From positions 209,357 through 273,356 of the forward strand of contig JAEUIQ010000021.1 of the NCBI GenBank assembly GCA_016794985.1: a stretch of DNA of 64,000 bases. Reading direction: 5' to 3'. Of the stretch, positions 51,816 to 60,121 are shown in pieces. Positions within the stretch are counted from its first letter, which is position 1. Every line of letters starts with the position of its first letter. Source of the stretch: Planctomycetaceae bacterium (GTDB lineage Bacteria > Planctomycetota > Planctomycetia > Pirellulales > Pirellulaceae). The notes below the pieces were generated by a model. That model was given only the letters and a program-made list of their open reading frames with translations. It was not told the DNA's origin and searched no databases. Position numbers and translations under genes: made by a program.

Positions 51816-53238
51816 AAACGAGCTTCCCTTTCAAAAACACTTGCTCCAAGCTCCCGACGCTGACCAACGGATCGTGATCGAACACAATCATGTCGGCAAA
51901 TTTGTTGGCTTCGAGCGAGCCTACCCATTTGTCGATGCCTAGCAATTTGGCCGGCTGCATCGTCAACGCTTCCACCGCGCGATTGGCATCCAATCCGGTT
52001 CGCACCAAGGAGGTCACGGGGAATAGTGGCGTGTCTTGTGACTGTTGAAAATCTGCTTGATTGGTCGATAGCGAAAAACAAAATGGAATTGACAATTGGC
52101 CCAGTTCCTTCGCGATGTTGACTCGCGCGGCGGAATTCGCCACCTTCTCCAAGCGTGGGCGCACGATCAATGTCAATCGGGCGGGCGACAATGCCGAGCG
52201 AACCTGATAAACATCCGCAGGATTGGCGACCAAAGCGACGCGCACTTTTTCATGTGCTTCCAAGACCTTCAAGACATGCAGGATGGTCGCCGAGTTGCTG
52301 GCGTTGATCAACAGTGGAACTTCACCAGCGCGAACTTTGACCCACAAGGGTTCTGCAACGGAGACGGACGCTTCGCCCGCTTGGGTTTCGGGAGCTGTGG
52401 CATTCGGCGTCGAGTTAGGATCCTGCAGATCCGCTTCAATGTGGGTTTCCGCCGTGAACCCATCCGCAACAGATTCGGCGATGCTCGCCTCATCCTGTCG
52501 GGGAGGACGACGCCCCCGACCTCCGCCGCCCGGCGGTCCCGACCGTTCCGAATTACTTGGGGGAGCAACCGGTTGTCCCGCCAGACCACGGCGAATCAAC
52601 TCCAATGACTCGGCGTTATTATTCGCAGCAACGAATAGTCGCTCGCCCCAAGTCGAATGCCATGATCTCGATTCGAATTGGGTTGGTGAGAACAACGACA
52701 TGCCATAACCGCTGGTGACCCAATGCAACGTGGTGATACCACTTCGGAGGGCCACGCGACTGCTGTCCGAGGGCGGGTTCCAAACGTCGGTGATTCGCAA
52801 CAGTTCTGTCGACTCGGCGGCACCTTGTTGCGGCAATTCGATCGTCCGACCTCCAACTTCAATCCGTCGGACTTCCGAGGCGGCATTTCCGCTGGCTCGC
52901 AAACTGCTGTCGACATAATACGGGTCGATGATTCCTGGCAGAACCGTCTTGCCGGCCCAATCGATTACTCGTGCTCCGGGAGGAGGCTGTAATCCTTCGC
53001 CAATTTCGACAATCAAGCCGTCGGCGACCAAGATCGTTGCATTTTTCACGATGCCCGCGGCCGAACCCGTCCGCACGTTGGCTCCGACGTACGCGGTAAG
53101 GGGCCCTCGCGGCTGCACGGGGTTAGCGGCCGCGGCAGCTTCGACGCCGGGATTGGATGCTTGGCCGTGGACTTGCGCATTCAGGCCGAGAAACATCAAC
53201 AAAGCGAACACCACGCAACGAGTTCTGTGGGCGTGCAT
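51802..53238 (-). CDS. Amidohydrolase-like protein without metal ligands
   Basis: A 478-aa exported amidohydrolase-fold protein with signal peptide (CVVFALLMFLGLNAQVHG). NATILVADGLIVEIGEGLQP (about 63-82) and EANKFADMIVFDHDPLVSV near the C-terminus form the composite domain; VEALTMQPAKLLGIDKWVGS is the usual barrel end. In place of the HxH motif it reads VLPGIIDPYYVDSSL (about 96-110), and the barrel strands ALVANPADVY and IPFCFSLSTNQAD lack the His ligands. A disordered Gly/Pro/Arg insert (SERSGPPGGGGRGRRPPRQD) lies near 240. GGAGG seven bases before ATG 53238 supports the start. It follows the HxH-containing paralog by two bases. Confidence 0.83.
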   Translation of the reverse strand: MHAHRTRCVVFALLMFLGLNAQVHGQASNPGVEAAAAANPVQPRGPLTAYVGANVRTGSAAGIVKNATILVADGLIVEIGEGLQPPPGARVIDWAGKTVLPGIIDPYYVDSSLRASGNAASEVRRIEVGGRTIELPQQGAAESTELLRITDVWNPPSDSSRVALRSGITTLHWVTSGYGMSLFSPTQFESRSWHSTWGERLFVAANNNAESLELIRRGLAGQPVAPPSNSERSGPPGGGGRGRRPPRQDEASIAESVADGFTAETHIEADLQDPNSTPNATAPETQAGEASVSVAEPLWVKVRAGEVPLLINASNSATILHVLKVLEAHEKVRVALVANPADVYQVRSALSPARLTLIVRPRLEKVANSAARVNIAKELGQLSIPFCFSLSTNQADFQQSQDTPLFPVTSLVRTGLDANRAVEALTMQPAKLLGIDKWVGSLEANKFADMIVFDHDPLVSVGSLEQVFLKGKLVYENR

Positions 53239-53240
53239 GA

Positions 53241-54620
53241 TTAAAACCTCCGCCGATCGACTGCGGTATTGTAAACATTGCGTCCGTCGATAAAGACTTG
53301 TTTGACATGTTGACGAGGATCGATGATCGACCCCGTTAAGATCACGATATCCGCATCTTTGCCAACTTCCAATGAACCGACTCGGTGATCAATCATGAGC
53401 GCTTTGGCCGGCTCAATCGTAAGGCCGCGAATGGCTCGCTCTTCGGTCCAGCCGAATCGAACGGCCATCGTCGCTTGAAAGGCCAGCTCCTCTTCAGGGA
53501 TGACCGGCGAGTCGGTATTGACCCCCAACCCCTCGACACCGCGTGCGTCGTATTCCGCCACAATGCCGCGGATTTGTCCCAGTTCAGGATCGTAGCGAAA
53601 GCCACGTGGGCCCGCCATCACCGGGATACCGCGCTTGCGGACTTCTTCACCTAAAAAGTACGCATCAAAAGTTCCGTGTCCGATGATGATCTTCAAATTC
53701 ATTTCATCGTGCAAGATTCGCAGTGTCGATTGCACGACCTGAAATTGTTGCGTGTGAACCAAGATGGGAATTTCACGACGGAACAACGGCTTGAAGTACT
53801 CGAGCCGCAAATCGACTTCAGGTTTTGTGGCTCGATGTCCCGCTTCGTATTCGTCCCATTGCCGCACATACAGTTGACCTTCCAGCAATTGTTGACGAAT
53901 CACATGATTCATCCCAATGCGTCCTGAGCCAACTTCGCCGCCGGTTCGTTCGGGGTTTCCAGCTTGGGCGATTTTCAACACACCCGGAGCTCGAATGATG
54001 ACTTCCTCTGGTCGTCCGGGTCCGGTCTTCATCAAGACCCCCCAACCACCCATATTGGTTCCACTGCCCGGAATCTGGCAAACCGTGGTGACGCCACCGG
54101 CGATCGCAACCTGCAAACGCGGATTATGTGGAATGATCTGATCCCAATTTCGAAGTTCTGGGTTGGTCTGGTAAACCATTTCATTGAGGTCGCCGGAGCC
54201 AGCCGTATGACAATGCGCTTCCACCAATCCTGGCATCGCGAAGTGTTCGCGATGATCGATGACTTCATAGCCTTCAGGGATGGCGATCTCATTGGACGGC
54301 CCCACGGCTTGGATCTTGCCGTCGGCTACCAAAATCGTGCCACCATCAATATTGGGGCCCGCGCAAGTGATCAACTTGCCAACCAAAATCGCCAGCTTCG
54401 GCGCAGGGCCGCGCGAATCAATCACCGTCGATTCCGGCTTTGGCTCATCGTTCGCACCCGCTTGGATCGGTGCCGTTTCGTTGGATTCGTCTGCTGGAAC
54501 AGTCGTCGCCGGGGCGAGACATAGCAGCAACATCAAACCACATCGCAGCCAAATTGGAACTCGGCGCGTGAAGCTCTTGCGACTGGTCGGTGGCAATGGA
54601 GTCAAGAATCTGTTGCTCAT
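53241..54620 (-). CDS. Amidohydrolase, the only paralog in the operon with an intact metal site
   Basis: A 459-aa exported metal-dependent hydrolase of the amidohydrolase superfamily (imidazolonepropionase/prolidase-like). After a signal peptide (LRCGLMLLLCLAPATTVPA) it shows HFAMPGLVEAHCHTAGSGD (HxH at about 136-138), then VHTQQFQVVQSTL, KIIIGHGTFDAYF and GLGVNTDSPVIP, which supply the later His, His and Asp ligands in order. The substrate cannot be deduced; relatives hydrolyse cyclic amides or dipeptides. ATG 54620 overlaps the previous stop as ATGA and has GGGAAG upstream. Among nine amidohydrolase-like domains of this operon it is the only one I judge catalytically complete. Confidence 0.88.
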   Translation of the reverse strand: MSNRFLTPLPPTSRKSFTRRVPIWLRCGLMLLLCLAPATTVPADESNETAPIQAGANDEPKPESTVIDSRGPAPKLAILVGKLITCAGPNIDGGTILVADGKIQAVGPSNEIAIPEGYEVIDHREHFAMPGLVEAHCHTAGSGDLNEMVYQTNPELRNWDQIIPHNPRLQVAIAGGVTTVCQIPGSGTNMGGWGVLMKTGPGRPEEVIIRAPGVLKIAQAGNPERTGGEVGSGRIGMNHVIRQQLLEGQLYVRQWDEYEAGHRATKPEVDLRLEYFKPLFRREIPILVHTQQFQVVQSTLRILHDEMNLKIIIGHGTFDAYFLGEEVRKRGIPVMAGPRGFRYDPELGQIRGIVAEYDARGVEGLGVNTDSPVIPEEELAFQATMAVRFGWTEERAIRGLTIEPAKALMIDHRVGSLEVGKDADIVILTGSIIDPRQHVKQVFIDGRNVYNTAVDRRRF

Positions 54621-57409
54621 GGTTTCACTTCCCGTTTGTAAACCCATTGTCCATCAATCATCACCGCCAAAATTCGACTTCCCGGGTCAAAAGGTGGACC
54701 ACTCCACACAACCAAATCGGCGTCTTGGCCAGGAGTCAAATTTCCAATCGACGTCAAGCCAAACATTTTCGCCGCCGAAGCCGTCAAGCCATTCAGTGCA
54801 TCTTGGCCCGCCAAACCTTGATGGACCGCAAATCCGATGATGTACGCCAATCCGGCGGAAGCCTCGGCCGATTTTGATTGAAAGCCAAACGTCATCCGGT
54901 GTTGCGCCATGAGCTGCGGATAATTAACGGTTTGTGCTTCGACTTGTCCAAGCAGTTCAGGACCAGTGACAAATTGGACACCAGAGTTTCCTAACTCGCT
55001 AAGAACCGATTCGAAACCGCGGCTCCCAGACAAAATGGTTCGCAACTTGAACTCTTCGTGGAACAATCGCAAGGCTAACTTCGCTGCCAAGGCATCGGTG
55101 ACTTCCACGATGGCCGGGATTTGTTGGCGATACAACAAACGATAGGGTTCCAGTGCCTCTTGAGCCTTCGGTTTGGTTGGCTCCGTCGGCTTTGTTGGTG
55201 GGGCCGGTTCATTTTGGTTTGGGTTCGCCGGAGGAACTGGACCGGCGGAGCGGTCCACGACATTCGCTTCCTGACTCGAAGCGGGTGGCGACCCCGTCGC
55301 ATTCGCAGCGCCAGTGGTCGCTACGGGACCTGCGGATGGACCTGACCCAGGACTGGGTGGTGTTGGAGTTGGTGTTGGTGTTGGAGTTGGAGTTGGTGTT
55401 GGTGTTGGTGTTGGTGTTGGTGTTGGTGTTGGTGTTGGTGTTGGTGTTGGTGTTGGTGTTGGTGTTGGTGTTGGTGTTGGTGTTGGTGTTGGTGTTGGTG
55501 TTGGTGTGGCGGATGAACCATTGTTGTTGCTGGCGCCGGCAGCCGCCTCTTTCGCTTTTTTGTCGGCCTCGAATTTGGCTAACTCGGTCTCGTAAGCTTT
55601 CAATTTTTCTTGGTAGTCCGCAAATTCGGCTTCATATTTGACCCAAGAATCGTGATACGATTTGCCAGCCTGCAAGGTTCGACGCAGCGAGGTTTCGGCT
55701 TGCGTCAGGTTCGCGCCAACTTCAAAACGAATCGCGACCGGATCTTGCAGAACTCGGGGTCGATCTGTCAACTTGAACGCCACCACAGGACTGGGCAAAC
55801 TTGTCGAGCTGAGCAACCCCGTCGTGATTCCGCCTCGACGAGCGGCCGCAATGGCGTTGTCATCCATGGCCAGATAATCACCCAACTTGGTTTGCAATGG
55901 CAGACGTTCTGAGACGGCTCCACCCCAACCCACGCTGGTTCCCACATCAATAAACCCGGGGACAATTACTGCCCCAGGAAAGTAATCGAAGGTTGCCGTT
56001 CCTGGAGCGGAGACTTGCGCCCCAACTCCCGAGATCTTGCCGTCGGTTACAGCAATTCGAGTGTTGGCCATCATTTCACCGCCGGAAAAAACCTGTGCAC
56101 CAACGACAACTCGGGTTTCGGATGCCCGAGTCGCGCGGAAAACTTCCTTGCCGTTGACGTAAGTCGCTTCCACTTGGGAGTGACTGGACAGCGGCGGCCC
56201 GGTCAGCAATACAAAGTCGGCGTCCAATCCAGTTTTCAAACAACCGACGCGGTCGGCGATACCCAGCATTCGTGCGGGGTTGTTGGTCAACATGCTAATG
56301 ATTTGATCGGCGGTGAGACCGCCTTGTTGCAACAAGGCCGCCAGGTATCGCAAGTGTGGAATATCTTGATCTGCTTCGAGGCGCAGAGCCAGTTTCGCTT
56401 CCGCACCAACCGACGCCAAGTTCGCGGCCAAGTCCCAGGCCGTGGTCGACTCAGGTTGATCGTCGGTCGGGTCTTGGCTCCAGATAGCAGACAAGCGTCC
56501 CGGTCGCACGCCTGGGCTGAGTACAACGCCTCGCCATTGATCCTTGCTCCAATCCAATTTTCGCAAATCACGATCATCTTGCGGCGCGACAAACATCGTC
56601 GGGAGTTCAAATTTTTGCACGATCTCAATCGCGGCACGAATTTCCGTGGCGGATTGAGCCGTGACGCGAAACGTTTGTCCTTGCCTCATCGCAGCGGCGA
56701 TGGTCGCCATCGCAGGTTCTTTCGGATCGGCGGTTGCGTCGGCCGGCATTTCTTGGGCCGCTGAAAAAATGGCTTGTAAACCAGTGACCGCGCCGCTGAG
56801 AGTGCCCGCCAATTGTGGCCTGGTGGGCAACAACGGTCGGGCTTCCGAAACTGCTCCCACGGGCGGTTCGTAAATCGTTGGCGGTGATAATGCTGCTTGC
56901 GTTAGCATGACTCGCATGCTTTCTGAGGGAGCCAAGATCCGCTGTTCGATTTCATCACCGGCCAACTTCACGACCGAACCTTGACCTGGCATCAGGCGGG
57001 CGGACCCAGGTGCCAACTGCACCGTGGTCACGCCGGCCGCCAACAGATCATGTTGTGGCGCGAAGAAATCGAAGCCATCGACGGCCCGCACTTCTGGCGA
57101 AATCGCGTACTCATCGTCGACTCCTCCTTCCGCCAAATTCGTTTCGGCCAAAATCATGCCAGGGATCATCGTCAAGCTTCGATGATCATGGAGGATACAA
57201 TCGGAAGGAATCGTCACTTCAGAAAATGTCCCAATGGTTTCGATTTTCCCGGCTCTCACCACCAAAACAGCGTCAGCGATTCGATGTCCGGAGCCGGTCC
57301 ACAGTTCCGCGACCCGATAGGCATGTGGCTGATCCTGTTGTGCGAAGACCAAATTGGAAGGTGATACAAGCATGAGGACGCAACAGGCGACCAGCAATCG
57401 CGAATTCAT
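54617..57409 (-). CDS. Tandem double amidohydrolase-like protein with Thr-Pro repeat linker
   Basis: A 930-aa exported protein with two amidohydrolase-like domains. The first (about 25-430) starts after the signal peptide LLVACCVLMLVSPSNLVFA and ends with LKTGLDADFVLLTGPPLSSH; its strand-1 motif is LTMIPGMILAETNLAE, no His. The second (from about 433) has GAVIVPGFIDVGTSVGWGG, again no His, and ends with LTPGQDADLVVWSGPPFDPG. Inserted into the second domain, a charged coiled coil (YHDSWVKYEAEFADYQEKLK, about 583-625) leads into about 24 Thr-Pro pairs (about 635-683) and a Pro/Ala/Asn-rich linker. ATG 57409 gives a clean signal peptide; ATG 57421 is an alternative, and the frame extension to 57730 is antisense overlap with the upstream gene. 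Both domains are likely non-catalytic. Confidence 0.82.
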   Translation of the reverse strand: MNSRLLVACCVLMLVSPSNLVFAQQDQPHAYRVAELWTGSGHRIADAVLVVRAGKIETIGTFSEVTIPSDCILHDHRSLTMIPGMILAETNLAEGGVDDEYAISPEVRAVDGFDFFAPQHDLLAAGVTTVQLAPGSARLMPGQGSVVKLAGDEIEQRILAPSESMRVMLTQAALSPPTIYEPPVGAVSEARPLLPTRPQLAGTLSGAVTGLQAIFSAAQEMPADATADPKEPAMATIAAAMRQGQTFRVTAQSATEIRAAIEIVQKFELPTMFVAPQDDRDLRKLDWSKDQWRGVVLSPGVRPGRLSAIWSQDPTDDQPESTTAWDLAANLASVGAEAKLALRLEADQDIPHLRYLAALLQQGGLTADQIISMLTNNPARMLGIADRVGCLKTGLDADFVLLTGPPLSSHSQVEATYVNGKEVFRATRASETRVVVGAQVFSGGEMMANTRIAVTDGKISGVGAQVSAPGTATFDYFPGAVIVPGFIDVGTSVGWGGAVSERLPLQTKLGDYLAMDDNAIAAARRGGITTGLLSSTSLPSPVVAFKLTDRPRVLQDPVAIRFEVGANLTQAETSLRRTLQAGKSYHDSWVKYEAEFADYQEKLKAYETELAKFEADKKAKEAAAGASNNNGSSATPTPTPTPTPTPTPTPTPTPTPTPTPTPTPTPTPTPTPTPTPTPTPTPTPPSPGSGPSAGPVATTGAANATGSPPASSQEANVVDRSAGPVPPANPNQNEPAPPTKPTEPTKPKAQEALEPYRLLYRQQIPAIVEVTDALAAKLALRLFHEEFKLRTILSGSRGFESVLSELGNSGVQFVTGPELLGQVEAQTVNYPQLMAQHRMTFGFQSKSAEASAGLAYIIGFAVHQGLAGQDALNGLTASAAKMFGLTSIGNLTPGQDADLVVWSGPPFDPGSRILAVMIDGQWVYKREVKP
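55357..55507. repeat. Hexamer tract encoding Thr-Pro repeats
   Basis: About 25 tandem copies of a GTTGGT-type hexamer (some GTTGGA), about 150 bases. On the coding strand ACACCA/ACTCCA units give alternating Thr and Pro. Length changes by slippage keep the frame because the unit is two codons. Confidence 0.93.
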
Positions 57410-57462
57410 GACTCGCCACATCCCGAGCAAGTTTTTCAACCGATTTACTGAAGATAAATTGT

Positions 57463-58872
57463 TCACTGGGGCTGAGCCTCCATCAGCAGCTTGAGCTTCC
57501 AATCGGAGCGTCGTTCGTAGACGACGCGGCCGTTGACTAGAGTTTGTTCGACCCACGTTGAAACGTCTAAAGGATCGCCCGTCAAAATCGCCAGATCCGC
57601 ATCGCGACCCACTTGGATCGAGCCGACGAATTGATCGATACCCATGGCTTTCGCGGGCTCCAACGTGATGGCGGCGATCGCGTCTTCGCGACTCCAGCCG
57701 TAACGAACGGCCGTTGCCGCTTGGAACCAAAAGTAGCTGGTGCCCAACGATTGGCGACTATCTCCGTCGTTCGCTTGAAACAGAAATTTAACGCCGGCTT
57801 CTTGATAGAGCTTCGGCAAAACGATTTTTTCGTCCGTGCGGGTGAGTGGGTCTTGCTTCCAAAAAACCAGGGTTGGGTCCAGGATCACCGGGACTTTTCT
57901 TTTGGCGATTTCGCCAGCCGCTTGGTAACAGTCTTGTCCGAGGACCAGGATTCCCTGGAATCCGAAGTCATCCATCAGGCGAAACGCTTGTCCTACATCG
58001 GCGGCGCTTTGACAGTAAATAAACGCGCGGGTTTTGCCCTGCAACAGATCTTTCACTGCTTGATTCGCGGCGGCTGCCGACTCCGCCGTAGCCGTGTTTC
58101 CTCCATCTGCCGGTGGAGAGGATTCGGGGTCTTGGGTCGCGTCCGAGGCCAACGACTCGTTCGCCTCATTGCCGGCCTTGGGAGTTGGATCAGTGGCGGG
58201 TTTTTCCGTCGATTCGGTGGGCGGGGTGGTTGTCTTTGCTTCAGCCGCTTCGGTCAATTGTCGTTTGGCCGTTTCCAGTTCTCGTCGCAGGCGAGAGATG
58301 TGGCTCATGCGACTGCCAGATGGTGGTTGCAGGGAAAGCTTTAGTCCCGCCGAACGAACCAACAACATATCATCGACGTACAAACCGGCGGTCTTCATGA
58401 TCGAAGCTTGGCCACCGATCATTGTGCTGTTTCCCGGTACGACGACCGCCGTCGTCACACCGTTGCGACGAGATTCCTCGAAGTAAGGCCGCATCGGATC
58501 AACACCGTCAACCACGGACAGGAAAGGCACGACGGCGTTTCTTTCATTGGCTTGATTCAATGCCGACGAACTATGTGGATCAACGATCCCGGGCATCACG
58601 ACTTTGTCCGAGGCATCCAGAACTCGCAGATCGACCGGGATGCTAAGCCCTTGGCCTACTTCTACGATACGACCATCACGAACCAGAATGATTCCGTTCT
58701 CGATCGTCGGACCAGAAACCGTAATGATCTTCCCGGCTTTGATCGCCAAATCTTGAGCCGAGACTGAAGTGCCCAACACGACGGCACTACTCCAAGCCAA
58801 AATCAGGCCGAACCACCCGCGATATTGTGATCGACAAAAAACTATACGCATTGGATTATTGGTCCTTGCCAT
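57463..58872 (-). CDS. Amidohydrolase-like protein with half of the HxH motif
   Basis: A 469-aa exported amidohydrolase-fold protein. The signal segment GWFGLILAWSSAVVLGTSVS precedes DLAIKAGKIITVSGPTIENG. The strand-1 motif reads VVMPGIVDPHSSSALN (about 92-107): the first His is present, the second is Ser. NGVTTAVVVPGNSTMIGG is typical of this subfamily; a helical Ala/Glu/Thr/Pro-rich insert (about 195-260) splits the barrel. Later ligands are missing, though ANDGDSRQSLG may retain one Asp. VKFLFQANDGD and LEPAKAMGIDQFVGSIQVG are well conserved. ATG 58872 overlaps the preceding gene by 17 bases; ATG 58851 is possible. Activity is doubtful. Confidence 0.82.
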   Translation of the reverse strand: MARTNNPMRIVFCRSQYRGWFGLILAWSSAVVLGTSVSAQDLAIKAGKIITVSGPTIENGIILVRDGRIVEVGQGLSIPVDLRVLDASDKVVMPGIVDPHSSSALNQANERNAVVPFLSVVDGVDPMRPYFEESRRNGVTTAVVVPGNSTMIGGQASIMKTAGLYVDDMLLVRSAGLKLSLQPPSGSRMSHISRLRRELETAKRQLTEAAEAKTTTPPTESTEKPATDPTPKAGNEANESLASDATQDPESSPPADGGNTATAESAAAANQAVKDLLQGKTRAFIYCQSAADVGQAFRLMDDFGFQGILVLGQDCYQAAGEIAKRKVPVILDPTLVFWKQDPLTRTDEKIVLPKLYQEAGVKFLFQANDGDSRQSLGTSYFWFQAATAVRYGWSREDAIAAITLEPAKAMGIDQFVGSIQVGRDADLAILTGDPLDVSTWVEQTLVNGRVVYERRSDWKLKLLMEAQPQ

Positions 58873-60121
58873 TCGAGTAAATCTGTCCATCCACCATCAC
58901 CCATTCCAGCGCCGAAGTCACTTGCAACGGATCGCCCTGAAAGGCCACAAGATCCGCATCCAATCCGGCAGCAATCTTACCAACGCGACCCTCGTGCCCC
59001 AGAATTTTTGCGGGCTCCGAAGTGATTGCCGCCAACGCGGTCTCGCGTTCCAAACCGAAGCGATGCGCCAATCTTGCTTGACTCAACAATTCATCTCCAG
59101 CCAATGCGAACGGAATCTTGGCGTTTGCCAACAAGGCGGGAGTGTTCCAACGCAACTGCGACTGTTCCGATCCAATCGCCTGCGTGGAAAAGCCAGTGAA
59201 AATGAGCGCGGCTTGTTCTTGCTTTAGTACGTCCAGTACTTTGTAAGCTTCGTCGCCTCCAACTAGCGTCGGTCGAACGCCAAATTCTTTGGCAATGCGA
59301 TACAAAGTTTCGATATCGTAGCTAGTGCGACTCACCGCGTAAGTGCGAACTTTCCCTTGAACCATATCACTCATGATCTGGGCGGCTGCGGTTGTTGATT
59401 CGGTTGTGGGGGTGGCAGTCGCTTGCTGTGCCGAATGCAAACGGCTGCGCAAAATCCATACCACACCCATGCGATTCGTCGGTTGGCGAACGTACAACGT
59501 TTCGGGCCGACTGCGCGAAGTGTTTCTCCCAGTTGGGTCGTTGCACATTGAAAGAAAAAGACCTGTTTCTCGCTGCAACCAGTTTGGAGTTGCGCCGCCC
59601 GTCTTCAGCAATCCCGCGAAACCGGCAATCACATTGTCCGTGTTGGGGGTCACGTGAACGGTCGTGATGCCTGCATCGACTTGGCGGCGGAAATCGGGAT
59701 CCTGAAAATTCAAGGCGTCGGCAACGACAAAGTCCGGCGTGACTTCGCTGGTCAATTCTCCGGCCCCACCCGCGATACCAATCGACGATGCGGCATCGAT
59801 AAATCCGGGTGTCAATTCGGCGACACGCAGGACTCTAATGTCCGCTGGAGGCGTAATCGATTCCGCAACCGCTTGAATCTTGCCATCGCCCACCAAGACC
59901 ATTCCGGGTTGAAGGGTTGTCCCATCGCCGATGTGCACGACCTCGGCCTGAATCAGGACCGCATTCGTTCCAGCGGAAGAAGTGAGGGAATCTTCCAATG
60001 AATAGACTTTGGAAGCGAAGCCGACGCAAACGCAACAGGCGATAACAGGTGCCACAATCGCTCGTCCAATTGAAGCCCATGGAAATCGAAGTCGTCGCTT
60101 GTTGCTTAACCAGTACGTCAT
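58856..60121 (-). CDS. Amidohydrolase-like protein without metal ligands
   Basis: A 421-aa exported amidohydrolase-fold protein, signal segment IGRAIVAPVIACCVCVGFAS. The composite domain (MVLVGDGKIQAVAESITPP) and the C-terminal LDADLVAFQGDPLQVTSALE are clear. The strand-1 site reads LTPGFIDAASSIGIAG with no His; AGITTVHVTPNTDNVIAGFA follows as in its neighbours. AKIPFALAGDELLSQARLAH may keep the strand-8 Asp, but no His ligands are visible. ATG 60121 overlaps the stop of the upstream gene as ATGA; a longer frame from 60181 is overlap only. Confidence 0.82.
   Translation of the reverse strand: MTYWLSNKRRLRFPWASIGRAIVAPVIACCVCVGFASKVYSLEDSLTSSAGTNAVLIQAEVVHIGDGTTLQPGMVLVGDGKIQAVAESITPPADIRVLRVAELTPGFIDAASSIGIAGGAGELTSEVTPDFVVADALNFQDPDFRRQVDAGITTVHVTPNTDNVIAGFAGLLKTGGATPNWLQRETGLFLSMCNDPTGRNTSRSRPETLYVRQPTNRMGVVWILRSRLHSAQQATATPTTESTTAAAQIMSDMVQGKVRTYAVSRTSYDIETLYRIAKEFGVRPTLVGGDEAYKVLDVLKQEQAALIFTGFSTQAIGSEQSQLRWNTPALLANAKIPFALAGDELLSQARLAHRFGLERETALAAITSEPAKILGHEGRVGKIAAGLDADLVAFQGDPLQVTSALEWVMVDGQIYSNGKDQ

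Noticed and set aside
55153..55641. Frames with Val-Leu or Val-Gly repeats on the plus strand
   Set aside because: Complement of the Thr-Pro coding hexamers; no start signal or homology.
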